64,000 nucleotides of DNA from Pseudomonas frederiksbergensis. Its GTDB lineage: Bacteria > Pseudomonadota > Gammaproteobacteria > Pseudomonadales > Pseudomonadaceae. The translations under genes and the position numbers were made by a program. Each line of letters begins with the position of its first letter. Within the stretch, counting starts at the first letter, position 1. The notes under the pieces were generated by a model, which was not told the origin of the DNA, did not search any database, and saw nothing but the letters and a program-made list of their open reading frames with translations. The DNA lies in the NCBI RefSeq assembly GCF_000802155.2, contig NZ_JQGJ02000003.1:531439-595438 (forward strand), read 5' to 3'. Below are positions 9,056-18,903 of this stretch, piece by piece.

Positions 9056-9331
9056 TTATGGGTTGACGCTGTCCTTCAAGGATTTGCCCGGCTTGAACGC
9101 AACGGTGTTGCTGGCCTTGATTTTCACCGGCTCGCCGGTTTGCGGGTTCTTGCCAGTGCGGGCGCCGCGGTGGCGTTGCAGGAAGGTGCCGAAGCCCACC
9201 AGGGTCACGCTGTCCTTGCGGTGCAGGGCGCCGGTGATTTCTTCGAGGACGGCGTTGAGGACGCGGTTGGCTTGTTCTTTGGTGAGGTCCGCTTTTTCCG
9301 CGATGGCGGCGGCGAGTTCTGGTTTACGCAT
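9056..9331 (-). CDS. hupA: DNA-binding protein HU
   Basis: 91-residue HU/IHF-family nucleoid protein that bends and compacts DNA as a dimer. It starts MRKPELAAAIAEKADLTKEQ, has the GFGTF turn, the DNA-clasping arm GARTGKNPQTGEPVKI and the family ending VAFKPGKSLKDSV. The chosen start has an AAGGGG ribosome binding site, and upstream in-frame codons fall outside the family length. In P. aeruginosa the HU gene next to the rubredoxin genes is called hupA, as I recall. A strong terminator follows. Confidence 0.95.
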   Translation of the reverse strand: MRKPELAAAIAEKADLTKEQANRVLNAVLEEITGALHRKDSVTLVGFGTFLQRHRGARTGKNPQTGEPVKIKASNTVAFKPGKSLKDSVNP

Positions 9332-9522
9332 GAATGAAGCCCCTTTGACGGTTTTTTTGTTGTTATGTCCGTGCTGTTCTCTTCGGAACAACCCCTAAGG
9401 CGCCGCAGGCTCTACTCTGCGGCAGACGGGAGTGAGGATGGCACGGGGCCGCAACCGGCGCCAGTGGCCGGCGGGTGTTTGTGGCGTCAAAAGCAGGGTA
9501 TTTACGACAGAACGACCGCCAT

Positions 9523-10671
9523 TTACGCCAGCAGCGCCGGAAGCTGCTTGTTCAGCGCCAGTTTCTCCATCACAGCCGCCCCCGTCAGGGCGTAACCCAG
9601 CAAATTGCCTTGGGTATCGCGGCACAAGGCCTTGATGTCGGCGCCCTGCCCTTCGACGCTCCAGACGCCTTCGCTGCCCCGTGGCGGTGGCGAAACCACC
9701 AGTGGGCACACCGGCGTCTTGACGGTGATCGGCATGGCGCCATAGCTGACAGCGGTCGGGTTGCCGGCCAGGGTTTGAGCCAGGGCGCGGGCGCAACTCA
9801 TCAGCGGCATGACGTAGAGCAGGTTCAAGCCATCGACCTCGGCGCAATCACCCAAGGCGTAGATATTGGCGTGGGAAGTCTTCAGGTGACGATCGACCAC
9901 CACGCCGCGGTTGACCAGCAGGCCGGCCGCGGCGGCCAGGTCGATGCGCGGGCGCAGGCCGATGGCCGAGACCACCAGGTCGCAGGTAATCACTTGGCCA
10001 TCCGACAGGTGCGCTTCCGATCCATCGCCCACCCGTTGCAGGCGATTGAGCACCGGCCCGAGGTGGAAACGCGCGCCGAGGCTTTCCAGCCCGGCCTGTA
10101 CCGCTGCCGCGGCGGCAGGGTGCAACAGCGTCGGCATGACTTGTTCGCACGGGGCCACCAGCTCGACTTCATAGCCGCCGAGGATCAGGTCGTTGGCAAA
10201 TTCGCAGCCGATCAGGCCGGCGCCGAGCAGCAGCACCCGGCGCTTGCCAGCGGCGGCGGCGCGAAAGCGGGCATAGTCTTCAAGGTCATTGATCGGGAAG
10301 ATCAAGTCTGCGGCATCGCCTTGCACCGGCACACGTACGGTTTCAGCGCCCCAGGCCAGGATCAGGTCGCGATAATTCACCGCCTCTTCGCCGATCCACA
10401 GGCGCTTGTGGCCCGGGTCGATGCCGCTGATGCGCGTGTGGGTGCGCACCTCAGCGTTCAGTTGGCCGGCCATCGCGCCGGGTTCGGCCATGCTCAGGCC
10501 ATCGGCGTCTTTGTTCTTGCCAAAGCCGGTGGAGAGCATCGGTTTGGAGTAGGAGCGGCCGTCGTCCGCGGTAATAAGCAGCAACGGGGTTTCGCTGTCG
10601 AGCTTGCGAAATTCCCGGGCCAGGTTGTAACCGGCCAGGCCAGTACCGACGATAACGACAGGTGCGCTCAT
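9523..10671 (-). CDS. rubB: Rubredoxin-NAD+ reductase (FAD-dependent)
   Basis: 382-residue pyridine nucleotide-disulphide oxidoreductase fold. It has the N-terminal FAD dinucleotide motif [11 protein letters not shown], a second Rossmann motif for NAD(P)H ([12 protein letters not shown]) near residue 150, and the FAD-closing segment [11 protein letters not shown] near residue 270. It passes electrons from NADH to rubredoxin, whose gene lies 23 bases upstream in the same operon. In pseudomonads the pair serves alkane hydroxylases or stress-related electron transfer; the target here is not shown by the sequence. Confidence 0.92.
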   Translation of the reverse strand: MSAPVVIVGTGLAGYNLAREFRKLDSETPLLLITADDGRSYSKPMLSTGFGKNKDADGLSMAEPGAMAGQLNAEVRTHTRISGIDPGHKRLWIGEEAVNYRDLILAWGAETVRVPVQGDAADLIFPINDLEDYARFRAAAAGKRRVLLLGAGLIGCEFANDLILGGYEVELVAPCEQVMPTLLHPAAAAAVQAGLESLGARFHLGPVLNRLQRVGDGSEAHLSDGQVITCDLVVSAIGLRPRIDLAAAAGLLVNRGVVVDRHLKTSHANIYALGDCAEVDGLNLLYVMPLMSCARALAQTLAGNPTAVSYGAMPITVKTPVCPLVVSPPPRGSEGVWSVEGQGADIKALCRDTQGNLLGYALTGAAVMEKLALNKQLPALLA

Positions 10672-10694
10672 GTTGCTCTCCGTTTATGAAACGA

Positions 10695-10862
10695 TCAGTT
10701 GATTTCGATCATTTCGAAATCCATCTTGCCGACGCCGCAGTCCGGGCACAGCCAGTCTTCCGGTACATCTTCCCAACGGGTGCCGGGCGCGATGCCATCG
10801 TCCGGCCAGCCATCGGCTTCGTTGTAGATCAGGCCACAGACGATACATTGCCACTTCTTCAT
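10695..10862 (-). CDS. rubA: Rubredoxin
   Basis: 55-residue iron protein. It has the two cysteine knuckles CIVCG (C6, C9) and CPDCG (C39, C42) that hold one Fe in a tetrahedral Cys4 site, plus the standard aromatic core (W4, Y13, W30, W37). It is first in the rubA-rubB operon. Small one-domain rubredoxins of this kind carry single electrons from the NADH-dependent reductase encoded next. Confidence 0.96.
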   Translation of the reverse strand: MKKWQCIVCGLIYNEADGWPDDGIAPGTRWEDVPEDWLCPDCGVGKMDFEMIEIN

Positions 10863-11038
10863 TCCAATACTTCCTCAAGATGTCAGGCTTTGGCCGGTAT
10901 TTTCCGGCTCAGGGCGGTTTTGTACTGATCGATCGCGACAGATGCAAGCGGCATCGGCGCGACGGCGGGTTGGCTCGGCCAAAACCGCCGACCGGCATGG
11001 TAAGCTCGCGGCCTCATTTGCTGCCATTCAAGACCCCT

Positions 11039-11602
11039 GTGCCGCCGACAAATTCGATATTTCCTACACTTCAATGGCTGCCTCAACACCTGCTATCGCC
11101 CCGCCCGGATGCGTGCGTCATGGACTGGCTATTCGACGAAGGCTCCCTGACCCGGCGTCTGACAGGCCTGTCGGATGATCACTTCAGCGTGACGCCGTTG
11201 TTCGAAGGCTGGCAGCCGTTGCGCGCCGACGAATGTGCTGCACTGGACCTGGCCGAGGGCAGCGAGGGTTGGGTGCGCGAAGTGTACTTGCGCGGCCACG
11301 GCGAGCCTTGGGTGTTTGCCCGCAGCGTGGCGGCGCGCAGCGCGTTGCAGGGCGACGGCTTGCAGATGGATGAACTGGGCAGCCGCTCGTTGGGCGAGCT
11401 GTTGTTTTGTGACCAGGCGTTCCAGCGTCGGGCGATCGAGGTCTGCCACTACCCGAGCCAATGGCTGCCGCCGCAGGTTCGCAGCAACGCGTTATGGGGC
11501 CGTCGTTCTCGTTTCGACCGCGGTGCGTTGAGCGTGCTGGTGGCGGAAGTGTTCCTGCCCAGCCTGTGGACGGTCGCCCGCGCCTATTCGGAGAATTGCT
11601 GA
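11039..11602 (+). CDS. ubiC: Chorismate lyase UbiC
   Basis: Cytoplasmic enzyme that releases pyruvate from chorismate to give 4-hydroxybenzoate, the first committed step of ubiquinone synthesis. The family core is clear: [12 protein letters not shown], a [19 protein letters not shown] strand with the conserved arginine, [11 protein letters not shown] and a WGRRS block. The start is uncertain: the GTG at 11039 gives 187 aa, the usual family length, while an ATG at 10997 would add 14 residues. Its TGA overlaps the ubiA start by one base (TGATG), so the two are translationally coupled. Confidence 0.9.
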   Translation: MPPTNSIFPTLQWLPQHLLSPRPDACVMDWLFDEGSLTRRLTGLSDDHFSVTPLFEGWQPLRADECAALDLAEGSEGWVREVYLRGHGEPWVFARSVAARSALQGDGLQMDELGSRSLGELLFCDQAFQRRAIEVCHYPSQWLPPQVRSNALWGRRSRFDRGALSVLVAEVFLPSLWTVARAYSENC

Positions 11603-12492
11603 TGTACGTGCAACTGCTCAAATCCTTGAACCGCCTCAATCCGCGGGCCTGGGACTTCGTGCAACTGACGCGCATGGACAAGCCCATCGGTATTTATCTA
11701 CTGCTGTGGCCGACGTTATGGGCGCTGTGGATTGCCGGCGAAGGCTCGCCATCCGTGGCCAACATCGTGATTTTTGTACTCGGCGTGGTGCTGACCCGCG
11801 CCGGCGGCTGCGTGATCAACGACTGGGCCGACCGCAAGGTCGACGGCCACGTCAAACGCACCGAGCAACGTCCACTGGTGAGCGGCAAGATCAGCTCGAA
11901 AGAGGCGCTGGTGTTCTTCGCCGTGCTGATGAGCGTGAGCTTCCTGCTAGTACTGTGCACCAACGCGCCGACGATCCTGCTGTCCCTCGGCGGCCTGGCG
12001 CTGGCGTTCAGTTACCCGTTCATGAAGCGCTACACGTATTACCCGCAAGTGGTGCTGGGCGCGGCGTTTTCCTGGGGCATGCCGATGGCGTTTACCGCCG
12101 AAACCGGCCATCTCCCGGCGGCTGCATGGTTGTTGTACATCGCCAACCTGCTGTGGACGGTGGGCTATGACACCTACTACGCGATGACCGACCGGGACGA
12201 TGACCTGAAGATCGGGGTGAAGTCCACGGCGATCCTGTTTGGCGATGCCGACCGGGTGATCATCCTGACGTTGCAGGGCCTGGCCTTGGGCTGCCTGCTG
12301 TTGGCCGGGTCGAAATTCCAGCTGGGCGGCTGGTTCCACCTGGGGCTGCTGGCCGCCGCCGCGTGTTTCGCCTGGGAGTTCTGGTACACCCGTGGCAGGG
12401 ACCGGATGCGCTGCTTCAAGGCGTTCCTGCACAACCATTGGGCCGGGTTGGCGATTTTCGTGGGGATTGTGTTGGATTACGGGTTGCGTTGA
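11602..12492 (+). CDS. ubiA: 4-hydroxybenzoate octaprenyltransferase UbiA
   Basis: 296-residue inner-membrane prenyltransferase that attaches the polyprenyl tail to 4-hydroxybenzoate. It has about eight to nine hydrophobic helices and the two aspartate-rich Mg-diphosphate sites: [19 protein letters not shown] in the first half and [13 protein letters not shown] in the second. The start at 11602 overlaps the ubiC stop; upstream in-frame codons lie inside ubiC. It forms a two-gene operon with ubiC. Confidence 0.97.
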   Translation: MYVQLLKSLNRLNPRAWDFVQLTRMDKPIGIYLLLWPTLWALWIAGEGSPSVANIVIFVLGVVLTRAGGCVINDWADRKVDGHVKRTEQRPLVSGKISSKEALVFFAVLMSVSFLLVLCTNAPTILLSLGGLALAFSYPFMKRYTYYPQVVLGAAFSWGMPMAFTAETGHLPAAAWLLYIANLLWTVGYDTYYAMTDRDDDLKIGVKSTAILFGDADRVIILTLQGLALGCLLLAGSKFQLGGWFHLGLLAAAACFAWEFWYTRGRDRMRCFKAFLHNHWAGLAIFVGIVLDYGLR

Positions 12493-12522
12493 GTCAAGCC
12501 GATCCGGCGCAAACATGAACCT

Positions 12523-12550
12523 GTGGCGAGGGAGCTTGCTCCCTCGCCAC
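12523..12550. repeat. REP palindrome
   Basis: Perfect 13-base arms GTGGCGAGGGAGC / GCTCCCTCGCCAC close together after ubiA. It separates converging genes and may act as a terminator. Confidence 0.85.
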
Positions 12551-12572
12551 GAAAAGCGGTTCGAGCAGTCAG

Positions 12573-12953
12573 TCAGGGCTTGGCGACATGCCAAACTTTA
12601 CCCTTTTCGTCACCGGTCTTTTCACCCGCCTTCTTGTCGTCGATGTAGGTGTAAAGCGGCTTACCCTTGTAGGCCCACTGTGACTTGTTATCGTCGCGGG
12701 TAATTACGGTCCAGTCACCGCTGGGCGTGGCGGTGCTGTCAGCCATGAGCGGCGGCCAGTTGGTTGCGCATTGGCCGTTGCACATCGATTTGTCGCCTGC
12801 ATCCTTGTCGAACGTATACAGCGTCATGCCCTCATGCGTGGTCAGCACGCCATCCTTTGCCATCGCCGGCTCGCCCGCCGCAAACGCCATCCCAGGCAAT
12901 GCCAGCGCAGCCACCAGCCCCAGCACCTTGATGGATTGGGTGAAGTGATTCAT
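12573..12953 (-). CDS. Secreted repeat protein, COG4315-type (PF03640-like)
   Basis: 126-residue exported protein with a signal peptide (positive MNHFTQSIK start, hydrophobic core, AFA-A cleavage region near residue 25). The mature part has two related blocks typical of the family, one around MTLYTFDKDAGDKSMCNGQCATNWPP and one around QWAYKGKPLYTYIDDKKAGEKTGD, ending in VWHVAKP. The first block contains a CNGQC pair. Family members are periplasmic or lipoprotein-like and of unknown function; no lipobox is visible here. A good AAGGAAGG ribosome binding site precedes the start. It is transcribed away from phoB. Confidence 0.85.
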   Translation of the reverse strand: MNHFTQSIKVLGLVAALALPGMAFAAGEPAMAKDGVLTTHEGMTLYTFDKDAGDKSMCNGQCATNWPPLMADSTATPSGDWTVITRDDNKSQWAYKGKPLYTYIDDKKAGEKTGDEKGKVWHVAKP

Positions 12954-13034
12954 GGAAACCTTCCTTTGTAGTTGTCAGGATTCGGACTGAAAAGCGTAGT
13001 CCAGGATCCCCTTTGCTGCCGCGCACAGAAATTT

Positions 13035-13052
13035 CTGTCACACGACTGCAAT
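13035..13052 (+). promoter_or_regulatory. Pho box upstream of phoB
   Basis: CTGTCACACGACTGCAAT matches the PhoB site: two 7-base half sites in direct repeat with 11-base periodicity. It lies about 55 bases before the phoB start, with a TATCTAAT -10-like stretch just downstream. It supports autoregulation of phoBR under phosphate limitation. Confidence 0.8.
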
Positions 13053-13105
13053 AATTCCGTTATCTAATGCGGCGCAAGACAGTTAAATGACAAGAGGATT
13101 ACCCC

Positions 13106-13795
13106 ATGGTTGGCAGGAGCATTCTGATCGTCGACGACGAGGCGCCCATTCGCGAGATGATCGCCGTTGCGTTGGAGATGGCCGGCTATGACTGCATGGA
13201 AGCAGAAAATTCTCAGCAGGCGCACGCCATCATAGTCGACCGCAAGCCTGACCTGATCCTGCTGGACTGGATGCTGCCGGGCACGTCTGGCATCGAGTTG
13301 GCGCGGCGCCTCAAGCGCGATGAGCTGACCGGCGACATTCCGATCATCATGCTCACCGCCAAGGGCGAAGAGGACAACAAGATCCAGGGCCTGGAAGTCG
13401 GCGCCGACGACTACATCACCAAGCCGTTCTCCCCACGGGAACTGGTGGCGCGTCTCAAGGCCGTACTGCGTCGTGCCGGACCGACCGACGGTGAAGCGCC
13501 CATCGAAGTCGGTGGCCTGCTGCTCGACCCGATCAGCCACCGCGTGACCATCGACGGCAAGCCCGCCGAGATGGGCCCGACCGAATATCGCCTGCTGCAA
13601 TTCTTCATGACCCACCAAGAGCGCGCCTACACCCGCGGGCAACTGCTGGACCAAGTCTGGGGCGGCAACGTGTATGTCGAGGAGCGCACCGTGGACGTGC
13701 ACATCCGGCGCCTGCGCAAGGCCCTCGGCGATGCCTACGAGAATCTGGTACAAACCGTGCGCGGCACCGGTTATCGTTTCTCGACAAAGGCCTGA
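13106..13795 (+). CDS. phoB: Phosphate response regulator PhoB
   Basis: 229-residue OmpR-type transcription factor. The receiver domain has acidic residues D10, D11 and phospho-acceptor D54 ([10 protein letters not shown]) and the TKPFSP end. The winged-helix DNA-binding domain runs from about 130 to 229 ([34 protein letters not shown]). When phosphate is scarce it is phosphorylated by PhoR and binds Pho boxes; several are visible in this window. A clear AGAGGA ribosome binding site precedes the ATG. phoR follows 45 bases later. Confidence 0.98.
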   Translation: MVGRSILIVDDEAPIREMIAVALEMAGYDCMEAENSQQAHAIIVDRKPDLILLDWMLPGTSGIELARRLKRDELTGDIPIIMLTAKGEEDNKIQGLEVGADDYITKPFSPRELVARLKAVLRRAGPTDGEAPIEVGGLLLDPISHRVTIDGKPAEMGPTEYRLLQFFMTHQERAYTRGQLLDQVWGGNVYVEERTVDVHIRRLRKALGDAYENLVQTVRGTGYRFSTKA

Positions 13796-13840
13796 TACGA
13801 GCCCTTACCGCCCGACAAGCTGACAAGGACGCGCGTTCAC

Positions 13841-15163
13841 GTGAATCAAAACTGGCATGGCACCCTCATCCGCCATATGTTGTTGCTGGTTACCGGATGC
13901 CTGCTGATCGGCCTGATCAGCGGGTATTACGGCTGGAGCCTGGCCGTGGGGCTGGCGCTTTACCTGGCCTGGACTCTCAAGCAATTGCTGCGCCTGCATG
14001 AGTGGCTGCGCCTGCACCAACCCGACGAAGCGCCGCCCGACGGCTACGGCCTGTGGGGCGAGGTGTTCGACAGCATCTATCACTTGCAACGGCGCGACCA
14101 GCGCGTTCGGGGCCGCCTGCAGGCGGTGATCGACCGCGTCCAGGAATCCACGGCCGCGCTGAAAGACGCAGTGATCATGCTCGACAGCGAAGGCAACCTG
14201 GAATGGTGGAACCGCGCCGCCGAAACCCTGCTGGGCCTCAAGACGCCCCAGGACAGCGGCCAACCGGTGACCAACCTGGTGCGCCACCCGCGCTTCAAGG
14301 AATATTTCGAGCAGGACAATTACGCCGAACCCCTGGAAATCCCCTCGCCGACCAATGATCGGCTGCGCATCCAGCTCTACATCACCCGCTACGGCAACAA
14401 CGAGCATTTGATGCTGGTGCGCGACGTGACGCGCATCCACCAATTGGAACAAATGCGTAAAGACTTCGTCGCCAACGTTTCCCATGAGCTGCGTACGCCG
14501 CTGACGGTGATCTGCGGTTACCTGGAAACCCTGCTCGACAATGTCGAGGAGGTGAACCCGCGCTGGAGCCGGGCCCTGCAGCAGATGCAGCAGCAAGGCG
14601 GGCGCATGCAGACCTTGCTCAACGATCTGCTGCTGCTGGCGAAACTGGAAGCCACCGATTACCCGTCGGACAACCAGCCCGTGCCGATCGACGAACTCCT
14701 GCAGATCATCGTCGAAGATGCACAGGAACTGTCCGGCCCCAAGCAACAAGCCATTACGCTCGAAGCCGACCCGGCCATCCAGCTCAAGGGCAGCGAGGCG
14801 GAACTGCGCAGCGCGTTTTCCAACCTGGTGTTCAACGCGGTCAAGTACACGCCGGAACAGGGAAGAATTCACGTCCGCTGGTGGGGCGATGAACAAGGCG
14901 CGCACCTGAGCGTGCGCGATTCGGGCATCGGTATCGACAGCAAGCACCTGCCGCGCCTGACCGAACGCTTCTACCGGGTCGACTCCAGCCGCAACTCCAA
15001 CACTGGCGGCACCGGGCTCGGATTGGCCATCGTCAAACACGTCCTGCTGCGCCACCGCGCACGCATGGAAATCAGCAGCGTGCCCGGCCACGGCAGCACG
15101 TTCACCTGCCATTTCGCCCCGGCGCAGGTGGTTCGCGCACGCGTTTCGAATCGCGACGAGTGA
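13841..15163 (+). CDS. phoR: Phosphate sensor histidine kinase PhoR
   Basis: 440-residue membrane kinase starting at GTG. Two close hydrophobic helices at about 10-45 anchor it without a large periplasmic domain. A PAS-like domain (about 100-200), the dimerisation/H-box FVANVSHELRTPLTV with phospho-acceptor H215, and HATPase motifs (NAVKYTP, DSGIGI, GTGLGLAIVKH) follow. PhoR reads the state of the Pst transporter through PhoU, both encoded nearby on the opposite strand, and phosphorylates PhoB. Confidence 0.97.
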   Translation: MNQNWHGTLIRHMLLLVTGCLLIGLISGYYGWSLAVGLALYLAWTLKQLLRLHEWLRLHQPDEAPPDGYGLWGEVFDSIYHLQRRDQRVRGRLQAVIDRVQESTAALKDAVIMLDSEGNLEWWNRAAETLLGLKTPQDSGQPVTNLVRHPRFKEYFEQDNYAEPLEIPSPTNDRLRIQLYITRYGNNEHLMLVRDVTRIHQLEQMRKDFVANVSHELRTPLTVICGYLETLLDNVEEVNPRWSRALQQMQQQGGRMQTLLNDLLLLAKLEATDYPSDNQPVPIDELLQIIVEDAQELSGPKQQAITLEADPAIQLKGSEAELRSAFSNLVFNAVKYTPEQGRIHVRWWGDEQGAHLSVRDSGIGIDSKHLPRLTERFYRVDSSRNSNTGGTGLGLAIVKHVLLRHRARMEISSVPGHGSTFTCHFAPAQVVRARVSNRDE

Positions 15164-15286
15164 TGCCGACCAGCTCTTGCCACTAGGCAATCGCCAAGTC
15201 AGCCGCTACATTGGCTGACTTGCGCCTGCCTCTTCAGGCGCTGATTTCCTTCTCATACCAACATACGGAACCTGCAAAACTCCATC

Positions 15287-16627
15287 ATGGACCCTTCCCC
15301 TGGTTTGTCCCTCGTCTCACTCTTCGCCGAATTCGGCATGATTCTTTTTGCTCTGGTCCTGGTCCTGCTCAACGGTTTTTTCGTTGCGGCCGAATTCGCC
15401 ATGGTCAAGCTACGCTCGACCCGGGTCGAGGCCATCGCCGAGCAGCACGGCTGGCGCGGGCATATCCTGCGCACCGTCCACAGCCAGCTCGACGCGTACC
15501 TTTCGGCCTGCCAGCTGGGCATCACCCTGGCGTCCCTGGGCCTGGGCTGGGTCGGTGAGCCGGCGTTCGCCCATATCCTCGAACCGCTCCTGGGCGCGAT
15601 CGGTGTCGAATCGCCGGAAGTGATCAAGGGCGTGTCGTTCTTCACCGCGTTCTTCATCATTTCGTACCTGCACATCGTGGTCGGTGAGCTGGCGCCCAAA
15701 TCCTGGGCGATCCGCAAACCCGAACTGCTGTCGCTATGGACGGCTGCGCCGCTCTATCTGTTCTATTGGGCCATGTACCCGGCGATCTACCTGCTCAACG
15801 CCAGCGCCAACGCTATCCTGCGCATTGCCGGCCAAGGCGAGCCCGGCCCGCATCACGAGCACCATTACAGCCGCGAAGAACTGAAACTGATCCTGCACTC
15901 CAGCCGTGGCCAGGATCCGAGCGACCAAGGCATGCGCGTGCTGGCCTCCGCCGTGGAAATGGGCGAGCTGGAAGTGGTGGACTGGGCCAATTCCCGGGAA
16001 GACCTGGTGACGCTGGAGTTCAACGCGCCGCTCAAGGAAATCCTGGCGATGTTCCGTCGCCACAAATTCAGCCGTTACCCGGTGTACGACAGCGAGCGCC
16101 AGGAGTTCGTCGGCCTGCTGCACATCAAGGATCTGTTGCTGGAACTGGCGGCGCTGGATCACATTCCCGAGTCGTTCAACCTGGCCGAACTGACCCGGCC
16201 ACTGGAGCGCGTGTCGCGGCACATGCCGCTGTCGCAGTTGCTGGAGCAGTTCCGCAAGGGTGGCTCGCACTTCGCCCTGGTCGAGGAAGCCGACGGCAAC
16301 ATCATCGGCTACCTGACCATGGAAGACGTGCTGGAAGTGCTGGTAGGCGACATCCAGGACGAACACCGCAAGGCCGAACGCGGCATCCTGGCCTACCAGC
16401 CGGGCAAGCTGCTGGTACGCGGCGACACGCCGCTGTTCAAGGTGGAGCGCCTGCTGGGGATCGACCTGGACCACATCGAAGCCGAAACCCTGGCCGGGCT
16501 GGTCTATGAAACCCTCAAGCGCGTGCCGGAAGAGGAGGAAGTGCTGGAAGTCGAAGGCCTGCGCATCATCATCAAGAAGATGAAGGGTCCGAAGATCATC
16601 CTGGCGAAGGTGTTGATGCTCGATTGA
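15287..16627 (+). CDS. CNNM/CorC-family (HlyC-type) transporter protein
   Basis: 446 residues in the usual order: a DUF21/CNNM membrane domain with about four helices (1-185), a pair of CBS domains (about 205-340), and a C-terminal CorC_HlyC domain (about 355-440). Such proteins are linked to Mg2+/Co2+ efflux, and the older hemolysin name is misleading. The GELAPKSWAIRKPE loop and YLTMEDVLEVLVGDIQDEH are family hallmarks. It is a single gene between phoR and a REP element. Confidence 0.93.
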   Translation: MDPSPGLSLVSLFAEFGMILFALVLVLLNGFFVAAEFAMVKLRSTRVEAIAEQHGWRGHILRTVHSQLDAYLSACQLGITLASLGLGWVGEPAFAHILEPLLGAIGVESPEVIKGVSFFTAFFIISYLHIVVGELAPKSWAIRKPELLSLWTAAPLYLFYWAMYPAIYLLNASANAILRIAGQGEPGPHHEHHYSREELKLILHSSRGQDPSDQGMRVLASAVEMGELEVVDWANSREDLVTLEFNAPLKEILAMFRRHKFSRYPVYDSERQEFVGLLHIKDLLLELAALDHIPESFNLAELTRPLERVSRHMPLSQLLEQFRKGGSHFALVEEADGNIIGYLTMEDVLEVLVGDIQDEHRKAERGILAYQPGKLLVRGDTPLFKVERLLGIDLDHIEAETLAGLVYETLKRVPEEEEVLEVEGLRIIIKKMKGPKIILAKVLMLD

Positions 16628-16662
16628 GTGTCAACTCGCGCGCAAGTTGAAGGCATAACCCA

Positions 16663-16694
16663 TTGTGGCGAGGGACCTTGCTCCCTCGCCACAA
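16663..16694. repeat. REP palindrome
   Basis: TTGTGGCGAGGGA / TCCCTCGCCACAA arms around a short centre, between convergent genes. Same family as the element at 12523. Confidence 0.85.
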
Positions 16695-16719
16695 AAAGCC
16701 CTCCGAATCTCCAGTGCTA

Positions 16720-17616
16720 CTACTGCTTGCCCACTGCAAAGTTGGGCAAGTCGCCCACCGGCTGGTTGAACTGGTAGGGAATCGACACCAGCCCCAGCCC
16801 GGTATTGCGCTGCACCACGAAGTGCAAGTGCGGGCCGGAGCTGTTGCCGGTGTTGCCCGACAGCGCCAGCGGCGTACCCACCGACACCCGCTGCCCTTCC
16901 CGTACGCTCACCGAGCCCTTTTGCAGATGCAGGTACACGCCCATGGTCCCGTCATCGTGCAGCACGCGCACGAAGTTGCCGGAAGGGTCGGTGCCGCGCC
17001 CGGTCTGCTCGTTTTCGGTCTTGATGACCACGCCCCCCCGCGCGGCGATGATCGGCGTGCCTACAGGCATGGCGATGTCCATGGCGTAGCGGTTCTTCGG
17101 ACCGTAGTGGCTGTATTGGCCGTTGGCACCCTGGCTCAGCCGAAACGGCCCACCGCGCCACGGCAGTGGGTAGCGATACGCCTGCGCCGTGCCTGCGGGG
17201 TCGCCCAGGGAATACTCGAACCGCGGGGTATACACCAGCGGCCTGCCGGGCCGGGTAGCCGTGAGCAGCGCCAGGCGCAGGTTGCTGCGCGCTGGCATTA
17301 CTCGGCGAATCGGCCGGCTCGGCGCGCCGCTCACATTGCGCAGCCCAGCGAAACTCAGCTCGATCTCCACGGGCGCATACAGGTCGTTGCGTACATAAAC
17401 CGCGTCCGCGCCCTTCTGCTTCCGGATGTCGAGATACACCTGCCGCTCGAGGCGCTCGACCATGCGATCGCGGAACACGAACACCTGGGCGCCTTTGCTG
17501 GGGCGGTCACTATAGGACACCACGCCATTGGCATCGGTGGATTTGTAGATGGTCATGGCCAGGGCCGGGGTGGCGGCCAGGACAAGACCACAGGCGAACA
17601 GCAACGGCACGAGCAT
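16720..17616 (-). CDS. Periplasmic M23-family metallopeptidase (LytM type)
   Basis: 298-residue exported protein. A signal peptide (MLVPLLFACGLVLAATPALA) is followed by a short DUF4124-like segment (YKSTDANGVVSYSDRP), a linker domain, and a LytM/M23 domain at about 175-280. The M23 metal ligands are visible as H and D in SHYGPKNRYAMDIAMP and the HLHF motif in SGPHLHFVVQ, so it should be catalytically active on peptidoglycan cross-links. The ATG at 17616 gives the clean signal peptide; an in-frame TTG 33 bases upstream is less likely. It faces the CorC-like gene convergently. Confidence 0.93.
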   Translation of the reverse strand: MLVPLLFACGLVLAATPALAMTIYKSTDANGVVSYSDRPSKGAQVFVFRDRMVERLERQVYLDIRKQKGADAVYVRNDLYAPVEIELSFAGLRNVSGAPSRPIRRVMPARSNLRLALLTATRPGRPLVYTPRFEYSLGDPAGTAQAYRYPLPWRGGPFRLSQGANGQYSHYGPKNRYAMDIAMPVGTPIIAARGGVVIKTENEQTGRGTDPSGNFVRVLHDDGTMGVYLHLQKGSVSVREGQRVSVGTPLALSGNTGNSSGPHLHFVVQRNTGLGLVSIPYQFNQPVGDLPNFAVGKQ

Positions 17617-17732
17617 GGGCAAGAATTCTGTCGAAATGAAGGCCTGCAAAGCAGCCTAGCAGCTGGGATGGACCAGCGTAGTCGACGGATGTTTCAAAAT
17701 TGGATCGCAGAGGGCGTTAGATCGGATGGCCT

Positions 17733-17754
17733 CATCGCGAGCAAGCTCGCGATG
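17733..17754. repeat. Perfect palindrome (REP-related)
   Basis: CATCGCGAGC-AA-GCTCGCGATG is a 22-base perfect palindrome just after the receiver-protein gene. It is of the CGCGAGCAAGCTCGCG extragenic type common in this genus. Confidence 0.8.
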
Positions 17755-17777
17755 TCGGACTGAAGCGCGCCGCCGGA

Positions 17778-18737
17778 TCAGGCGCCCGGTACGAAGTGCT
17801 TCTGCGCAGTGCCGCGGGCGATCAGGCGGGAGATGTAGTCGAGTTTCTGTGGGTCTTTGTCGACGAAGCGGAAGGTCAGTTGCAGCCATTCGCTGTCCGG
17901 CGTCTGCTCGTGGGCGACGATGGCGTGGAGGTAGCCGTTCAGACGAGCGGTCTCGGCGTTGTCGCCCTGCTCCATGTCCAGCACCGAGCTTTCCAGCACT
18001 TGTGGCAGGGTGTCGGTGCGCTTGACCACCAACAGCGCTTCCTTGAGGCTCAGGGCCTTGATCACGCATTGCTGGGTGCCGCTGGACAGGCGCAGCTGGC
18101 CTTGCCCGCGATTGCTGGTCGGCGCGGACGCGGCAGGTGCCTTGACGGGCGGGCTGTTGAGCAGACCACGGGCCGGGGCGGCAGCCGCAGCGGGCGCAGG
18201 CGCAGCGGCCGGGGCGGCGGGCTTGGCGAACGGGTTCGCTGCGGGCGCTGAAGCGGCAGCCGGAGCAGCCTTGCCACCGGTCAGGGCGCTGAGGGAGTCA
18301 TTGCCAAACGCCGAGTTCATCTTGGTCGGGGCGCTGTTCATCAACGTGTCGAGCTTGCCGACCTTGTTCAGGGCCTGCTTGACCTTGGTCAGCAGTTGCT
18401 CGTTGGTGAAGGGTTTGCTGACATAGCCGGACACGCCGGCCTGGATCGCCTGGACCACGTTTTCCTTGTCGCCACGGCTGGTGACCATCACGAACGGCAT
18501 GCCCTTGAGGTTGTCCTGCTGGCGGCACCAGGTCAACAGTTCCAGGCCGGACATCTCCGGCATTTCCCAGTCGCACAGCACCAGGTCGAACGCTTCACGG
18601 GCCAGCAGGGCCTGGGCTTTCTTGCCGTTCACCGCGTCTTCGATGCGGATACCTGGGAAGTAGTTGCGCAGGCACTTCTTCACCAAGTCACGAATGAACG
18701 AAGCATCGTCCACGACCAACACACTGACCTTACTCAT
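17778..18737 (-). CDS. CheY-like response regulator with C-terminal PilZ-like domain
   Basis: 319 residues. An N-terminal receiver (1-125) has D10, D11, phospho-acceptor D56 (LVLCDWEMP) and the conserved KPFT lysine. A long Ala/Pro-rich flexible linker (about 160-210) follows, then a C-terminal domain of about 105 residues (QLRLSSGTQQCVIKALSLKEALLVV onward) that resembles a degenerate PilZ-type beta barrel. The order before phoU is as I recall it in P. aeruginosa. No DNA-binding domain is present. The PilZ assignment is tentative, and c-di-GMP-binding arginines are not obvious. Confidence 0.8.
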   Translation of the reverse strand: MSKVSVLVVDDASFIRDLVKKCLRNYFPGIRIEDAVNGKKAQALLAREAFDLVLCDWEMPEMSGLELLTWCRQQDNLKGMPFVMVTSRGDKENVVQAIQAGVSGYVSKPFTNEQLLTKVKQALNKVGKLDTLMNSAPTKMNSAFGNDSLSALTGGKAAPAAASAPAANPFAKPAAPAAAPAPAAAAAPARGLLNSPPVKAPAASAPTSNRGQGQLRLSSGTQQCVIKALSLKEALLVVKRTDTLPQVLESSVLDMEQGDNAETARLNGYLHAIVAHEQTPDSEWLQLTFRFVDKDPQKLDYISRLIARGTAQKHFVPGA

Positions 18738-18859
18738 CCAGATACACCTCTAAAAAATCCCGGCAAGCATACCGCCTTACTGATGGCACATTGCCAAAAA
18801 CCTTCAGTCACGCCGGGACTTTTCGTTCGCGGGGTGCTGCTTTCGGTTAAAAAAACCGC

Positions 18860-18894
18860 AAAAAAAAGCCCGACCAGAAGGCCGGGCGCTTTTC
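18860..18894 (-). terminator. Terminator of the pst-phoU operon
   Basis: On the minus strand GCCCGGCC-TTCT-GGTCGGGC is followed by a run of eight T, directly after the phoU stop codon. Confidence 0.9.
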
Positions 18895-18903
18895 TTGGCA
18901 ATC

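Noticed and set aside
9475..10689. 404-codon plus-strand frame opposite rubredoxin reductase
   Set aside because: Antisense shadow of a gene with clear FAD and NAD motifs.
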